A stretch of DNA of 64,000 bases from Diphasiastrum complanatum (Eukaryota; Streptophyta; Lycopodiopsida; Lycopodiales; Lycopodiaceae). A program made the translations under genes and the position numbers. The stretch covers positions 27,732,649-27,796,648 of the forward strand of contig CM055100.1 in the NCBI GenBank assembly GCA_029204225.1. Direction: 5' to 3'. How positions within the stretch are numbered: position 1 is the stretch's first letter; every line of letters begins with the position of its first letter. The notes beneath the pieces were generated by a model. The model ran no database searches, was not told the origin of the DNA, and was given only the letters and a program-made list of their open reading frames with translations. Positions 31,551-41,729 of the stretch are shown piece by piece.

Positions 31551-32018
31551 TTGAGATATTCAATTTTTTGTAATTTTGAGAGACCAGCAACTCAACAAGA
31601 TCAAATGAGGTATGATAAGAGGGCCAAAAGGGCCCTACACATGATTACGATGAATGTTACCAATGAACTTCTCAAGGAGATTGGTAAGTGCACATCATCT
31701 TTGGAGGCTTGGGAAGCTTTGAAGAAGCTTTATGAATCCAAGCCTACATCAAGAGTGCTTACTCTTAGGAGGCAAATCTTTCAAATTTTGCAAAAGAATG
31801 AAGAGAGTACTCATGCTTTTGTTTTGAGGGTTAAAACATTCAATGATGAGTTAGCATGTATTGATGAGAGCATTAATGAAGTAGAATTTGTTCAAGTTAT
31901 ACTTATGGCTTGTTGGATGATCAGGTGCATGCATGAAGGTGGTGGTTCTTCTACATTCTTTTGTGATGAGTCCAAGAAAGTCATTTTTGTAGCAAGTGGA
32001 GTCACATGTCTTCATTAA
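31551..32018 (+). pseudogene. gag: CopN gag
   Basis: UBN2-type Copia gag with A-L-H-M-I-T-M-N-V-T-N-E-L-L-K-E-I-G-K, W-E-A-L-K-K-L-Y-E-S-K, T-L-R-R-Q-I-F and A-F-V-L-R-V-K. It is clearly related to residues 50-155 of the intact polyprotein at 19875-23843, with no zinc knuckle following. It lacks a clear native start, since the frame opens mid-domain, and ends before the nucleocapsid. Protease and integrase are absent downstream. Confidence 0.75.
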
Positions 32019-32198
32019 GAGAGTAGATCAAATGGTTCTATCAAGAGACTTGGTGAGGGAGATAGTCACAAGTAAGAAGAAGAGAAGTATGTGAAGTGTT
32101 CAATGTAGGCTGCTGTACTTTGAATGATGTCATTGTGAATGATAGTCAGGAAAAATCATTATCATATGAGTTATTCAAAAATCATTGAGTAGAAGTTC

Positions 32199-33536
32199 TT
32201 GTTTGAAAAAAGAGAGGTTTCTACTTCTTACGATGCAATCATTAAGAGAGAGTCTTATGAAAGAAAGAGCAATAAAAGATTGGTTCATGGGAAGATACAA
32301 GTCATAGATCTCACATCTCTTCATCAACTCAAAATATTCTATGATTATGAATTGATCACTCATGATCGAGATGGCAAAATGTTGATTGGAGAAGACTACA
32401 TGGAGCAAATCGAGAGGCAATTTCTTCAAGGCAAGGGAGGTCTCATTGGTGAGCTTATTGAGGTTTTTTATGGACTCAAGAAGGCTGGATTTATTAGGTT
32501 TGATACTCATCTTCACCTACTCTACTTCATGTTGGATGGAAAGTTTGGAATCTATCTTTTGATTTATGATGGTGGCATTGTTTTCACTAACCTTTGTGAA
32601 AGATGGAGATCAAGAATTGATGAGATCTTGTTGGATCTAGATCATATATTTGAGAGGGAGTATTTTCAGAGATTCGGGTTTGAAGATATTCATATCTTTG
32701 ATGATCACGATAAAGGTAAGCAAGTGGAAGCGACTCACTTTGATTTACTCACATGTTTTGGAAAATCTTCTTGTGTAGATGATGCTATGCAAGTGAATAT
32801 TGGTTCTCATGGTTTCATGCTAGAAAATCAAGTAATGGATTTGAAAAACAAAGTCTGTTCAATGACTTTTATGGTCAAGAGAAAGATCAAGAGGTTGGTC
32901 TCAAAGGGCTTCAATAACACAAAAGGAAAGGTGGCAATTTGGAGAGTCAAGAGCATCGATTATTTGGAAAAGATGTTATGGATTTGTTTTTGTAGGTGTT
33001 TGAAGACTCAAGTAAGGTCAAAGGAGCAGCAAAGAACTGTTGCTCAAGTTTACTTATTCTATCTCATGTTTGAGCTATTTCATGTGAATGTGTGCAAATT
33101 GTCAAGATATGGACAAACTAGCTACATTGTCTTGCAATATCTTATTGTTGGAGTTGTACTAGCATTCATGGCTGGTTTTGATGCTGGAAATGAAGCTATT
33201 GGAGGTTCATTATGTCACTCATTCATGGCCAAGTCATCAAGTGTTGATGATATCTTGTGGCAAGATGGAGATGGAGGCTCATTCATGGAGTTTGATGGTG
33301 GAGACATATCAAGAAAGGACAAAGTTGGAAGAGACAAGCAAACAAATGGTCATCACTCACATTTATGGTTTGGTTGCTATAATTTTCCAGAGAGTTCAAA
33401 GTTTGAAACATGGGGGAATAATTTCATTCACATTCTATTTGGTTTTTCATGTTCTAGTTATATCTTGATGTGTAAAATTGTTGTAAGAAATACTGAAACA
33501 TCCAATTTGGACACTGAGTCTCTATATCAATTATGA
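32199..33536 (+). CDS. CopN open frame, 445 codons, degenerate RT/RNase H
   Basis: An uninterrupted frame within an otherwise deleted element. Residues near 85-130 (F-Y-G-L-K-K-A-G-F ... Y-L-L-I-Y-D-G-G-I-V) echo Copia RT Y-G-L-K-Q-A ... L-L-I-Y-x-D-D-I-I, with the catalytic D-D replaced by D-G-G. Later words (V-N-V-C-K-L-S-R-Y, F-M-A-G-F-D-A-G) echo the S-V-C-R-L-S and D-S-D-F-A-G regions. It would therefore be catalytically dead. Whether the frame is maintained by selection or open by chance is unknown. The similarity is patchy, and I would not rule out coincidence for the second half. Confidence 0.45.
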   Translation: MFEKREVSTSYDAIIKRESYERKSNKRLVHGKIQVIDLTSLHQLKIFYDYELITHDRDGKMLIGEDYMEQIERQFLQGKGGLIGELIEVFYGLKKAGFIRFDTHLHLLYFMLDGKFGIYLLIYDGGIVFTNLCERWRSRIDEILLDLDHIFEREYFQRFGFEDIHIFDDHDKGKQVEATHFDLLTCFGKSSCVDDAMQVNIGSHGFMLENQVMDLKNKVCSMTFMVKRKIKRLVSKGFNNTKGKVAIWRVKSIDYLEKMLWICFCRCLKTQVRSKEQQRTVAQVYLFYLMFELFHVNVCKLSRYGQTSYIVLQYLIVGVVLAFMAGFDAGNEAIGGSLCHSFMAKSSSVDDILWQDGDGGSFMEFDGGDISRKDKVGRDKQTNGHHSHLWFGCYNFPESSKFETWGNNFIHILFGFSCSSYILMCKIVVRNTETSNLDTESLYQL

Positions 33537-33630
33537 TACTTTAGAACCTTAGAAAGGAGATCTATGCTTAGTGAAGATCATATTAAATTTGAATCAAAGT
33601 AGTATGGTTCAAACTGTGCTAAAACTAGTT

Positions 33631-33640
33631 GAAGAGGGAG
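33631..33640 (+). other. Polypurine tract of CopN
   Basis: gaagagggag directly precedes the 3' LTR start tgtgagag at 33641, as required for plus-strand priming. Confidence 0.85.
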
Positions 33641-34630
33641 TGTGAGAGATTTCAGCAAGTTGTGTCATATTTTGGTCAATTGTCAATTGAGGCCAAAACT
33701 CATTTTAGACTTAGGGATAAACTTTTTTGAAGTTATATTAGTTTAAAATACATTCAATAAACACTTTTTGAAAGTGTGGGAAAGTTGGTAGTCGAGTTTG
33801 AGAGAGATTCAAATTTGAACTTTGGGTACATTGAATCTAGTCTCAGAATAGTAGGGTTTTTCGTTTTGGAAGGAAAGCCAAGTGGCAAAGTAGGGTTTGG
33901 AAGGGATAGGCTCTCTTCTCTCTCTCATTTCATCATTATACATGGTCCTCTTTGGGCTTTACTACTCATTGGTGCACTCTCATGATGTTATCTTGCAATT
34001 CTATGTGTAAAATGATCATTTATTGCTATTTCATTAGAGGAGTTTTGAGTTCCAAAAAGACCCTTTAAGAATTCGTGCAAGATGTTTTTTTTATTATTAA
34101 AATATTATAACACTAATACTTTTGACTTGCCATAACTTTTTAATTGTAGCTCAAAAGTATGTCATGTAACATATTATTGGAAAGTTCTTCTCGAGCGCTT
34201 TCCAATGCACCAAACTCTGCTAAATTCGGACTTACCACTAAAAAGTTATGCCATTTTTAGTATAGAATCAAAATGTGAACTCAAAAAGTTACGTTACATA
34301 GATTTCGAATTTGAGTGTTTTGATTGGTCCATGTGTAAGAAAAATTTGAGAAAAAATATAAAAAGAATCTTTACAAAGGGTTTTTTTTGGATTTAGAACT
34401 CCTCTAATGTCAGTTCCACACGTGTGAAATACAGTAGGGTACTGTAATTGTACGGACAAAAACTATATTTTATGGTTTAGTTCATATTTGATCAGTATCT
34501 CTTAAAGTATGCATCTCATTTTGCATCTAGATGCTGATTTTTCTACATTGGCAGGATTGTTGGTTTGCTCTTTTTTGTAACCAAAGATCAGGGACATGGA
34601 TTTGAATCTTGAATGATCTGAAATTCTTCA
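33641..34630 (+). repeat. 3' LTR of CopN, with a nested MITE
   Basis: Starts TGTGAGAGATTTCAG and ends ..AAATTCTTCA. From about 33853 onward it matches the 5' LTR, apart from a 378-bp insertion (34032-34409). Without the insertion it is about 612 bp. Confidence 0.85.
34032..34409. mobile_element. MITE-like element, 378 bp, inside an LTR
   Basis: The ends form an imperfect terminal inverted repeat: left CATTAGAGGAGTTTTGAGTT, right (reverse complement) CATTAGAGGAGTTCTAAATC, extending with mismatches for about 35 bp. The 5' LTR lacks the segment and acts as an empty site. It has no coding capacity. Superfamily is unclear because I could not define a target-site duplication. Confidence 0.75.
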
Positions 34631-34635
34631 GAGAA

Positions 34636-35144
34636 TGCAGGATAAAAAAAAGTCATCAATGATCTTCCGTTATTATATTGAAAAACAAATGCTCAGTCTC
34701 ACATTTAGCTATCAGAGATACAAGAAAATTGACGGTACATGGCTACCACTAGATCAAGACTTCGAACTAAATGGTTACACAAACCAAATGGAGATAAGCA
34801 TTACCTACAATGAAGAATATTGACTAAGGTTAAGATCATTGGACGCTTGATTTTATCAGAACAGAGCTCGTGCTATTACAAACCAATCTACCAACTTATT
34901 TGATATTCATCATCAACGAAAGACTTGTAAGTACTCTATGTTCATTGCCATTTCAAAATAGTACAAAATAATGGAAAATGACATAATTTGCAATGGCACA
35001 TTCACTAATATTTGTCTTGTCACAGTTGCAAAAAAGAAAGGAGCTGATAATGTGCTGCAAAGATCTACCTACAACAATCACCATTGTGGAAGAACAATAG
35101 CTTCAAATAAAAATTAGTAAAAATCTGTGTATAGACTCTTTCAT
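34636..35144 (+). other. Possible fragment of a spliced gene, unrecognised
   Basis: A 62-codon plus frame (34635-34823, with L-D-Q-D-F-E-L-N-G-Y-T-N-Q-M) is followed, after a frameshift, by ..ACTTGTAAGTACTC (donor near 34929) and TCTTGTCACAG (acceptor near 35026), which would define an intron of about 97 bp. No family recognised. It sits beside the transposase-like fragment on the other strand. Confidence 0.25.
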
Positions 35145-36880
35145 TCAATAATTGATAAGCCCAAGTTGGGCATCAGTACATGTATTTTGGGCTCTCAAAT
35201 TCATAAAATGGAGTAGCATTTGATATATCAATGTACAAACATGCACATTTTTCAAGGGAATAGGCAACACATGCTTCCAGTTTGGATCTGCATATTCTCT
35301 AGTAATTCTTGTAATCCTAGTAACACCTTTTGTCATTTTCATGCAGTACAAACAAGGGTGTTTAGATGTAGCACCATGAGAGACATTATACATGCATTTC
35401 AATGTTTTCAAATCACCTGCTAAGTGTCACTCAACATTGAAGTCTCCAACTCTTGGAACATTGAGAAATCTTCCATCCATATGGTCCTTGGTGATCCTAG
35501 GGTAAGATGTCCTTGAGAATATCCATGATAATATATCATGATCCTCCTTCAGCACCTATCCAAAAAAGTAATCAAACTTAGTTTACTATGAATTAATACT
35601 ATCCATTGAATCTAATGTAATAATGAGGCTAGTTACCTGAAATGCTTGCCAACCACCATATATCATTTTCGGAGGGGACACTGAATCTGAAATCTTCTTG
35701 GTCCACTGTTTGTGATAGTGAACCATTCACGAGAGTTATACTAACCCTCTCCATCTTCTGCCCTTTCACAATTTGACTCATCTAACTTAAGTACTATGAT
35801 TATTTTTCCATTCACTTTTCAATGGTTATATTATAGAATGTGATGATGTATCTCAACAAGTAATTTAGATCAACAAATAACTTGTTTGATGAATTATAGG
35901 ATATTGATCTTCCATCAGTTTCATACACCTCCTCAATATGAAATAGAGTACCAATGAACTTATGCATACCTATGTTTAATGTATCTCTCTCTTTCTTCAA
36001 GTGATATGACCTTGAGATTGGGACTTTCCTAATTCGAACTTGCTTAAAAGCTTCTCTAATAAGTTTAAATATTGTTGCATATGCTTCCCTGCTAATACCT
36101 GCCAAATCACAAGCACTCTGAACTATAGTCTTATCTAAATTTTTTTGAATGTCCACCATCTAAGACTCTGTTATTTTGCATTTTACATTTGAACTTCTAT
36201 TGTTCATCATGATACACTCAGTGGATTTGTCTATCAATATTGAGCCCAACGACATTCCAAGTGAAGCATTGTCCTAAATAATCCGAGGAGCTACTAATGC
36301 AGATCTGCAAAAAAAATAAATAGTTAGCAGAATATCACCATAGCTTAAATAAATCCATATGGCATTGATCAAGTTACAAAAATCAGAATATGCTTACTTG
36401 AATGCACGAATCTGACATTCTATTTCGATAACCTCCTTTTGAAAGCATTTGAATATCCTAGCAACTTTGTAGCTTTCACTTCTTATTTTCAGCCTTCTTC
36501 TTAGCCAATTCCACATCCTTCAGTAATTGTAAGTTTTCAATTCGAATAGATTGTAAGATTGATTGCGATTTGATATCGATTGTTATATTCTGTAATGATT
36601 CATTATTTCTTTTAAGTTGTTCATTTTTCTCTAAGGTGTTTTGGAGAAGACAATCTCTATTCTGACAATAAGAGGATCTCCGTATTAACTCACATTCTAA
36701 AAAGTGAATTTTCTTCATAAAAAATTGTTTTCCATGGTTCTTAAATCTCTCACAATATCCTAGTAATCTAGTATGTCCAATGCATATCCATGTAACTAGA
36801 TGAGTCATTGAAGAGAATGTGGGATGAGTCAAAGTGCTTGAATCTTGAGGATGTAATGTTCCATCTATCCACAAATCCAA
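35145..36880 (-). pseudogene. Unrecognised transposase-like gene, fragmented (T1)
   Basis: Minus-strand segments appear in order. 36476-36880 carries C-E-R-F and C-Q-N-R-D-C and a coiled-coil-like K/E/N-rich C-terminal half. 35812-36159 has A-G-I-S-R-E-A-Y-A-T-I-F-K-L-I-R-E-A and L-F-V-D-L-N-Y-L-L-R. Near 35783 there is V-L-K-L-D-E-S, followed by M-E-R-V-S-I-T-L-V-N. 35145-35411 has A-G-D-L-K-T-L-K-C-M-Y, then T-S-K-H-P-C-L-Y-C-M. The spaced D motifs followed by a C-x2-C pair resemble a DDE-type transposase, but I cannot name the family. Stops and frameshifts show it is dead. An alternative is a multi-exon host gene. Confidence 0.4.
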
Positions 36881-37139
36881 GTTCTTCTTTCCTTTGCCCT
36901 ATAACGAGAACGATCCTCAACAGATATTTGAATTCCTTTGTCTCCTCTTCTCTACAAAGGTGCCAAATCAGTAGGGATATCCAAATGTAGATGATACAAT
37001 GTAGTCATAAGGAAAAACAATAAAGTAATCAGATGCATCAAAGTACTAAGAACAAATTTTACAAAACAAAACAAAATACTCATCTTTTATTATATTATAT
37101 ACTCTATACCATCAATCCATTCTCCATGTTTTTCTACCT
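36881..37139. other. Spacer, no gene
   Basis: AT-rich sequence between the transposase-like relic and the LTR. Nothing recognised. Confidence 0.35.
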
Positions 37140-37958
37140 TATTCAAATTTGGAGATGGCGCTCATATTTTTGTTCCAGTAGATAGTTGGCGCTCATATTT
37201 TCACTCCAATGTGAAGATGGCGTTCATATTTGGAGATGGCACTCATATTTTCATTCCAATGGAGGGAATGCATATTCATACATTTTGCTTTTTTCCCTGA
37301 TTCGAATTTGGGAATGGCGATCATCTTCTAGATCCAATGAGAAGATTGCCCTCCTCGTAACCAATGGAGAGAATGTATTTTCAAATTTAGACAAGTTAGA
37401 CAGTTTAGAGTTCTTAACTTTGACTATAGACACTATGGTTAGATCCTTGGGAGTTGGGGAGGCCTCGGGAGTGGTGGGGACAAGCAAAAAAAACATTATA
37501 TTAACCTTCTCAATTGTCACCTGTGTGGAATCCCGTGTAAAAATGCAGTGTCATATTTTTCGCCTTTTTTGCCTGTTAGAAATTCCATGTAAAAATGCAG
37601 TGTCGCATTTTTTCGCATTTGTCGCCTGTCAGAAATTGCATGTAAAGATGCAGTGTCGCATTTCTCGCATTTTATTCGAAGCAGTGTCGCATTTCTGGAA
37701 GTGCCTGAAATGGCCTAAAAATCGAGTCAACAGAAGTGTCGCAAAACCCTTAGTTGCTTAGGATGGCCCAAAGGTGGAAAGGCGACAGTGTCGGGTTTTT
37801 TGCCTCTGGAAAATCCTGAGTAAAAATGTAGATTGTAGTGATAATCAGTTCAAGTATGCAGACTGTTGAAAAATAGTTCATCTTTTATTTGAGAGGGTAA
37901 AATTGAGAGAAGGAAGAAGGGCTGTTGGGGTGAGTAGGAGTTAGATTAAATTCCAACA
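37140..37958 (-). repeat. LTR with internal tandem repeats
   Basis: The right end (ggagttagattaaattccaaca) resembles LTR-A ends. The block gtaaccaatggagagaatg near 37359 matches the LTR at 4320-4897. Two tandem arrays are visible: ggagatggc.ctcatatttt.attcc units at 37150-37265, and roughly 53-bp units around tgcagtgtcgcatttttcgc at 37542-37700. The left end is not defined. Confidence 0.6.
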
Positions 37959-38691
37959 AAACCTTTGCCTAAACCTTCGCCAGAATATGTGTCAGTTCCA
38001 CTTACTATTTTTGATAATCAGTAAGTTGGGCGAAGGTTTTTCGAAGATCAGTTGTCATATTGTCATATTTTTATCAAAGAAGGCTCTTTTTAGAAAAAAA
38101 AAAACTACCAGTATTGCTCTTGATTTTCTGCCAGATCCTTCACCGAGTTTTCTGAGGAATCTGAATATAGTATTTTACCATTTGTGAGTTCGACGAAGAT
38201 TAGATCTATCAGGATCTTTCAAAAAGTCTATTTTTACTCTCGCCAAGCTGCAAAAACCCTATTTTTGTTTAGAAAGATCCTTCGCTAGTTCTACCACATA
38301 TTTATCTAGTCAGATTTATTCACTAAAGAGTCGGCGAAGGTTAAATTTATCATATTTGTTAGTAGATAGTCAGATCAGTGATTTTTTAGCAGTGAAGACC
38401 CTTCGTCGAGTCTACCTTCGCCCAGGAAACCTTCGCTAATAGTATTTTTAAGTTCTAATTTACCAGATCTAGCCATTGTCAAATTTTTGAACCATTCTGA
38501 TATATTCTAATAAAAATTCTGAAAAATCTTCATTTTTAGTGTTGATCACTTAATCAAGATCTATATCCTGAAAATAAAAAATCTAATTATTTCCAAGTGA
38601 TAAAGTTTTTACAAGCCTAATCTGATCTGATAGCATTTTGTTTGAAAAGTCTAGATCCAATCTCATTGTCTGATTGACTTAATTTGGAATT
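37959..38691 (+). other. Leader of Gypsy G2 with scattered cttcgcc / ggcgaagg words
   Basis: No gene. At least nine copies of ccttcgcc or its complement, exact or with one change, lie between 37974 and 38440 (for example 37974, 38029, 38276, 38330, 38401, 38417 and 38432). Confidence 0.45.
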
Positions 38692-39343
38692 ATGGCTGAA
38701 GGAGGACCAATGAACCCACCACCAATTATTGTTAGAACGTCTCCTCATCTAGATATACCAAAATACAATGGGTTATCTGATCCCATCATATTCTCTAGAT
38801 CTTTTCTAAATCGTGTAGGGTTTATGGCGAAGTTTTTCCACAAGATAAACTTCAGTTATTCCCTGTGGCCTTAACTGGAGCTGCTCAAGATTGGTTTTAT
38901 AACCAAGATGAAGCAGAACGACAAGATTAAGAAGTGGTTAAAGCCACTCTCATTACGAGATTTAAGCCCAAAAAATTTATGGAAGATCTCTTTCTCCTTT
39001 TAAATAAATTAAAATGAGAAAGAGAGAGACAATAAGAGATTATATTGAATGGGTCAAACACCTCAGATCTAAGTGTGATCCCGATCTAATCAATGAAGAT
39101 GCTTTGATTATATGGTTTTTAGCAGGTCTACCCAAACATATTAGACGCAAGCTAAAACGCCATACTGAATACGCTACGATACAAAGTGCTATGAATAATG
39201 CAATTCATGAGGAGGATGAAGATTCTAATGATGAACCAAATGTTGGAATGTTGTCTTATACAGTAGGGCAAACCACGACAACATCCACCACCATTGCATC
39301 AACAAATATCAATGCTACTGTAGAGAAGATGATCAACGAGTGA
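38692..39343 (+). pseudogene. gag: Gypsy G2 gag capsid region
   Basis: MAEGGPMNPPP start, then a frameshift near 38850 into A-L-T-G-A-A-Q-D-W-F-Y, the W-F/Y landmark of Retrotrans_gag. 39014-39343 continues with T-I-R-D-Y-I-E-W-V-K, I-W-F-L-A-G-L-P-K-H-I-R. Capsid of a Tat/Athila-like Gypsy judging by the later protease type. Broken by stops at 38930 and 39017. Confidence 0.8.
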
Positions 39344-39380
39344 GAAACTGGGTCAAAAGCAGCAGATGTAGCTAGAAAAG

Positions 39381-40618
39381 ATGCAGTCTCAACTTGATGA
39401 AAAGATCAAAACCTTGAAAGATTTCCATGGTAAAGCGAACAAAGAACCTGAAAATTTTGCAAAGATTTTTCCTAGCCGGAAAAATGTCTGGTGTTCAATT
39501 TGTGCAGGCAATCACACTATGAATGAATGTCCAACGTTGAAACAACAAATGACAAATACTATTTATCATTTGTGCAATTATATGGGTCATGAAATAGCCT
39601 TTTTCTCTTTTAATCCTTGGATTATCCAGCAAAGGTATGCTAAACTTCAGTATCAAGAACCTACTTAAAAGGGTCTGACAGAAAGCCTTTTAATTTTGGT
39701 CTTGGATTTTCAGAATGATTAGCTTTGCCAGCTCCAATGGAATAGAGTGCTCCTTCTGCTAATCTAATGGAACTAGAACCTTCAGAGCAGTATGCTATCT
39801 ATGTTGTTGCGCAACAACAAGCAGCTAGACAATGGACCAGAGTGCCACTTGGATGTTTTGCATGCGGAGAAAACCATGGAGTTGTTGAATGCCCAAACAA
39901 AGAAAAGTTTGTACCATTCTATAGAGACTATGGTTATGGACACTATTATAAAGGTTGTCCTGCAAGACCCAAACCACCTCCGGTTACTGCTCCAGTAAAC
40001 ATGATTACAATCAAGAAGAGACCAGCAGTTCAACCTGAACCAACTGTACCTTTGATGGTTGTTACCAGAGCTCAGAAATAGAAAGGAGTTCTAGTTGATC
40101 TAGTACTTGTTGAATCTGCACCAACTATAGATATACCTACCACATCAGACGTGTATTCGAACCTCAAAGCATAAAAGAAGGGATACCAGGATATGAGACA
40201 ATGGATTAAACAGTTGCAAGAAGAAGAAGCCCTAGAAGCCGCTAAAGCAGTAGCCGAAGTTCTTTTTCCTTCTAAGCCACAAGCAGATCCAAGAACAGAT
40301 GTTAATACATAGTTGCACCATCATGAAAAATCTTTCAAGATGACAAAACCCGAAGCACCGCAAACGGAAATGATCATGAATATGTTGTCGAGTAACATGG
40401 ATATTACACTGGGAGAATTTATTAAACTGGTGTCGAAAGCATAAGAAGTATTAGCAGAAATATTGACTCAGATGGAACCACCAGTCTGTCAGAAGCCACT
40501 TTTTTGTGCCAGGTTTGAAGAGTCGAACGAAGTACTCAATGTGGGAGCAGCCTAGGAAAGTGAGCAGAAAAACATCACCCTGCCGATACAACATAGATAG
40601 TTTAGTAAAGAAACAGCC
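39381..40618 (+). pseudogene. Gypsy G2 nucleocapsid and spacer
   Basis: Two zinc knuckles of C-x2-C-x3-H-x4-C type are visible: C-S-I-C-A-G-N-H-T-M-N-E-C (near 39493-39531) and C-F-A-C-G-E-N-H-G-V-V-E-C (near 39855-39893), plus a further Y-G-H-Y-Y-K-G-C segment. From 40081 to 40618 the spacer frames are broken by several TAG/TAA. Confidence 0.75.
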
Positions 40619-40872
40619 ATGATTGATGGAGGTTCAGGAGTTAATTTGATCTCAACAAAGCTATGTGCAAAATGGAGAGTTACCAAGCTAAAGCCTGCCA
40701 CTTTTGCCATTAAGCTAGTTGATCAAACAATAGTCCATCCAAGAGGAATGGTTGAAGACGTACCTGTCGAAATAGCTGGAGTGCAGTTTGTCATTACTTT
40801 TGTAGTAATGGACTTACCTGATGCACCAAATGTATATCGAGTTTTATTGGGATGTCCATGGTTATGAGTTGC
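40619..40872 (+). pseudogene. Gypsy G2 aspartic protease
   Basis: M-I-D-G-G-S-G-V-N-L-I-S followed by V-L-L-G-C-P-W-L: an aspartic protease-like fold typical of this Gypsy branch (I-D-G/S-G-S in place of D-T-G). The frame stops right after C-P-W-L. Confidence 0.75.
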
Positions 40873-41009
40873 GCAAGTAATTCATAACTGGGGCACCGGC
40901 AAAATTACTTTTGAGAATTGTGAGCATGCGGTAAAAGTAGATCCAATCACTTGGACTATCAAGAGGGGATGATGATTCATCAACAACGGATCATACCTAT
41001 GATCGACAA

Positions 41010-41729
41010 GTGAAGACTCTGGGAGTTCACTATGACTCTCAAACCAACACAGTCAATTGGAATCAAGCTCTTGCAACAGTGCATTGTACAACAGATTATA
41101 TGTGTCAACAAGATAATCAATCTGAAGTGAGCGAAATTTTCCTACTTGATCGAACTTTGGACATGCCGATCACTTTTCCATTGAATATAATGAAACCTAG
41201 CTTGGATATCAATTGAACCAATCTGGCCGATTGAAGATGTTCTAATACATGTCAGTCATGTTTTGACTTACGATGGAGAGACAGAACTTACGGATGAATA
41301 TAATCTCAATCATATGGATCCTACAAAATATGGAATTCAAGATATTCCAGATGAGCCAACAATAAAATCGCCAAAAGCAGTTATATTGAAGGAGGATAAG
41401 ATGGCAGGACCTATGACAAAGAAACAAGCTAAGCAACAATATAATACAATCCTGAAATGGGAAAAATCATCTCGAAAAGTTGATTCTAAGAATGTACCAC
41501 TTTTATTGGATAAAGAAAAAAGAAAGGTCAAGGATGATACTTCAAGTCAGAATTCTTGCAAGAAATCACCATCAAGGAATTCGTTACCTTCAAAGAAGAG
41601 CACATCTTCTAGAAGGTCATCGCCTCCACGATCGATTCCTACCAAGAAAGCTAAACGGAGATCAAAGATCAACCTTTATGAGAAGGAACAATAAAAAAAA
41701 GTCCAGCATGATATGCCAGAACATTTCAA
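41010..41729 (+). pseudogene. Gypsy G2 protease-RT linker
   Basis: Two frames (41010-41216; 41263-41694). The second is Lys/Ser/Arg-rich near its end (K-S-P-S-R-N-S-L-P-S-K-K). No catalytic motif. It links protease to RT. Confidence 0.6.
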
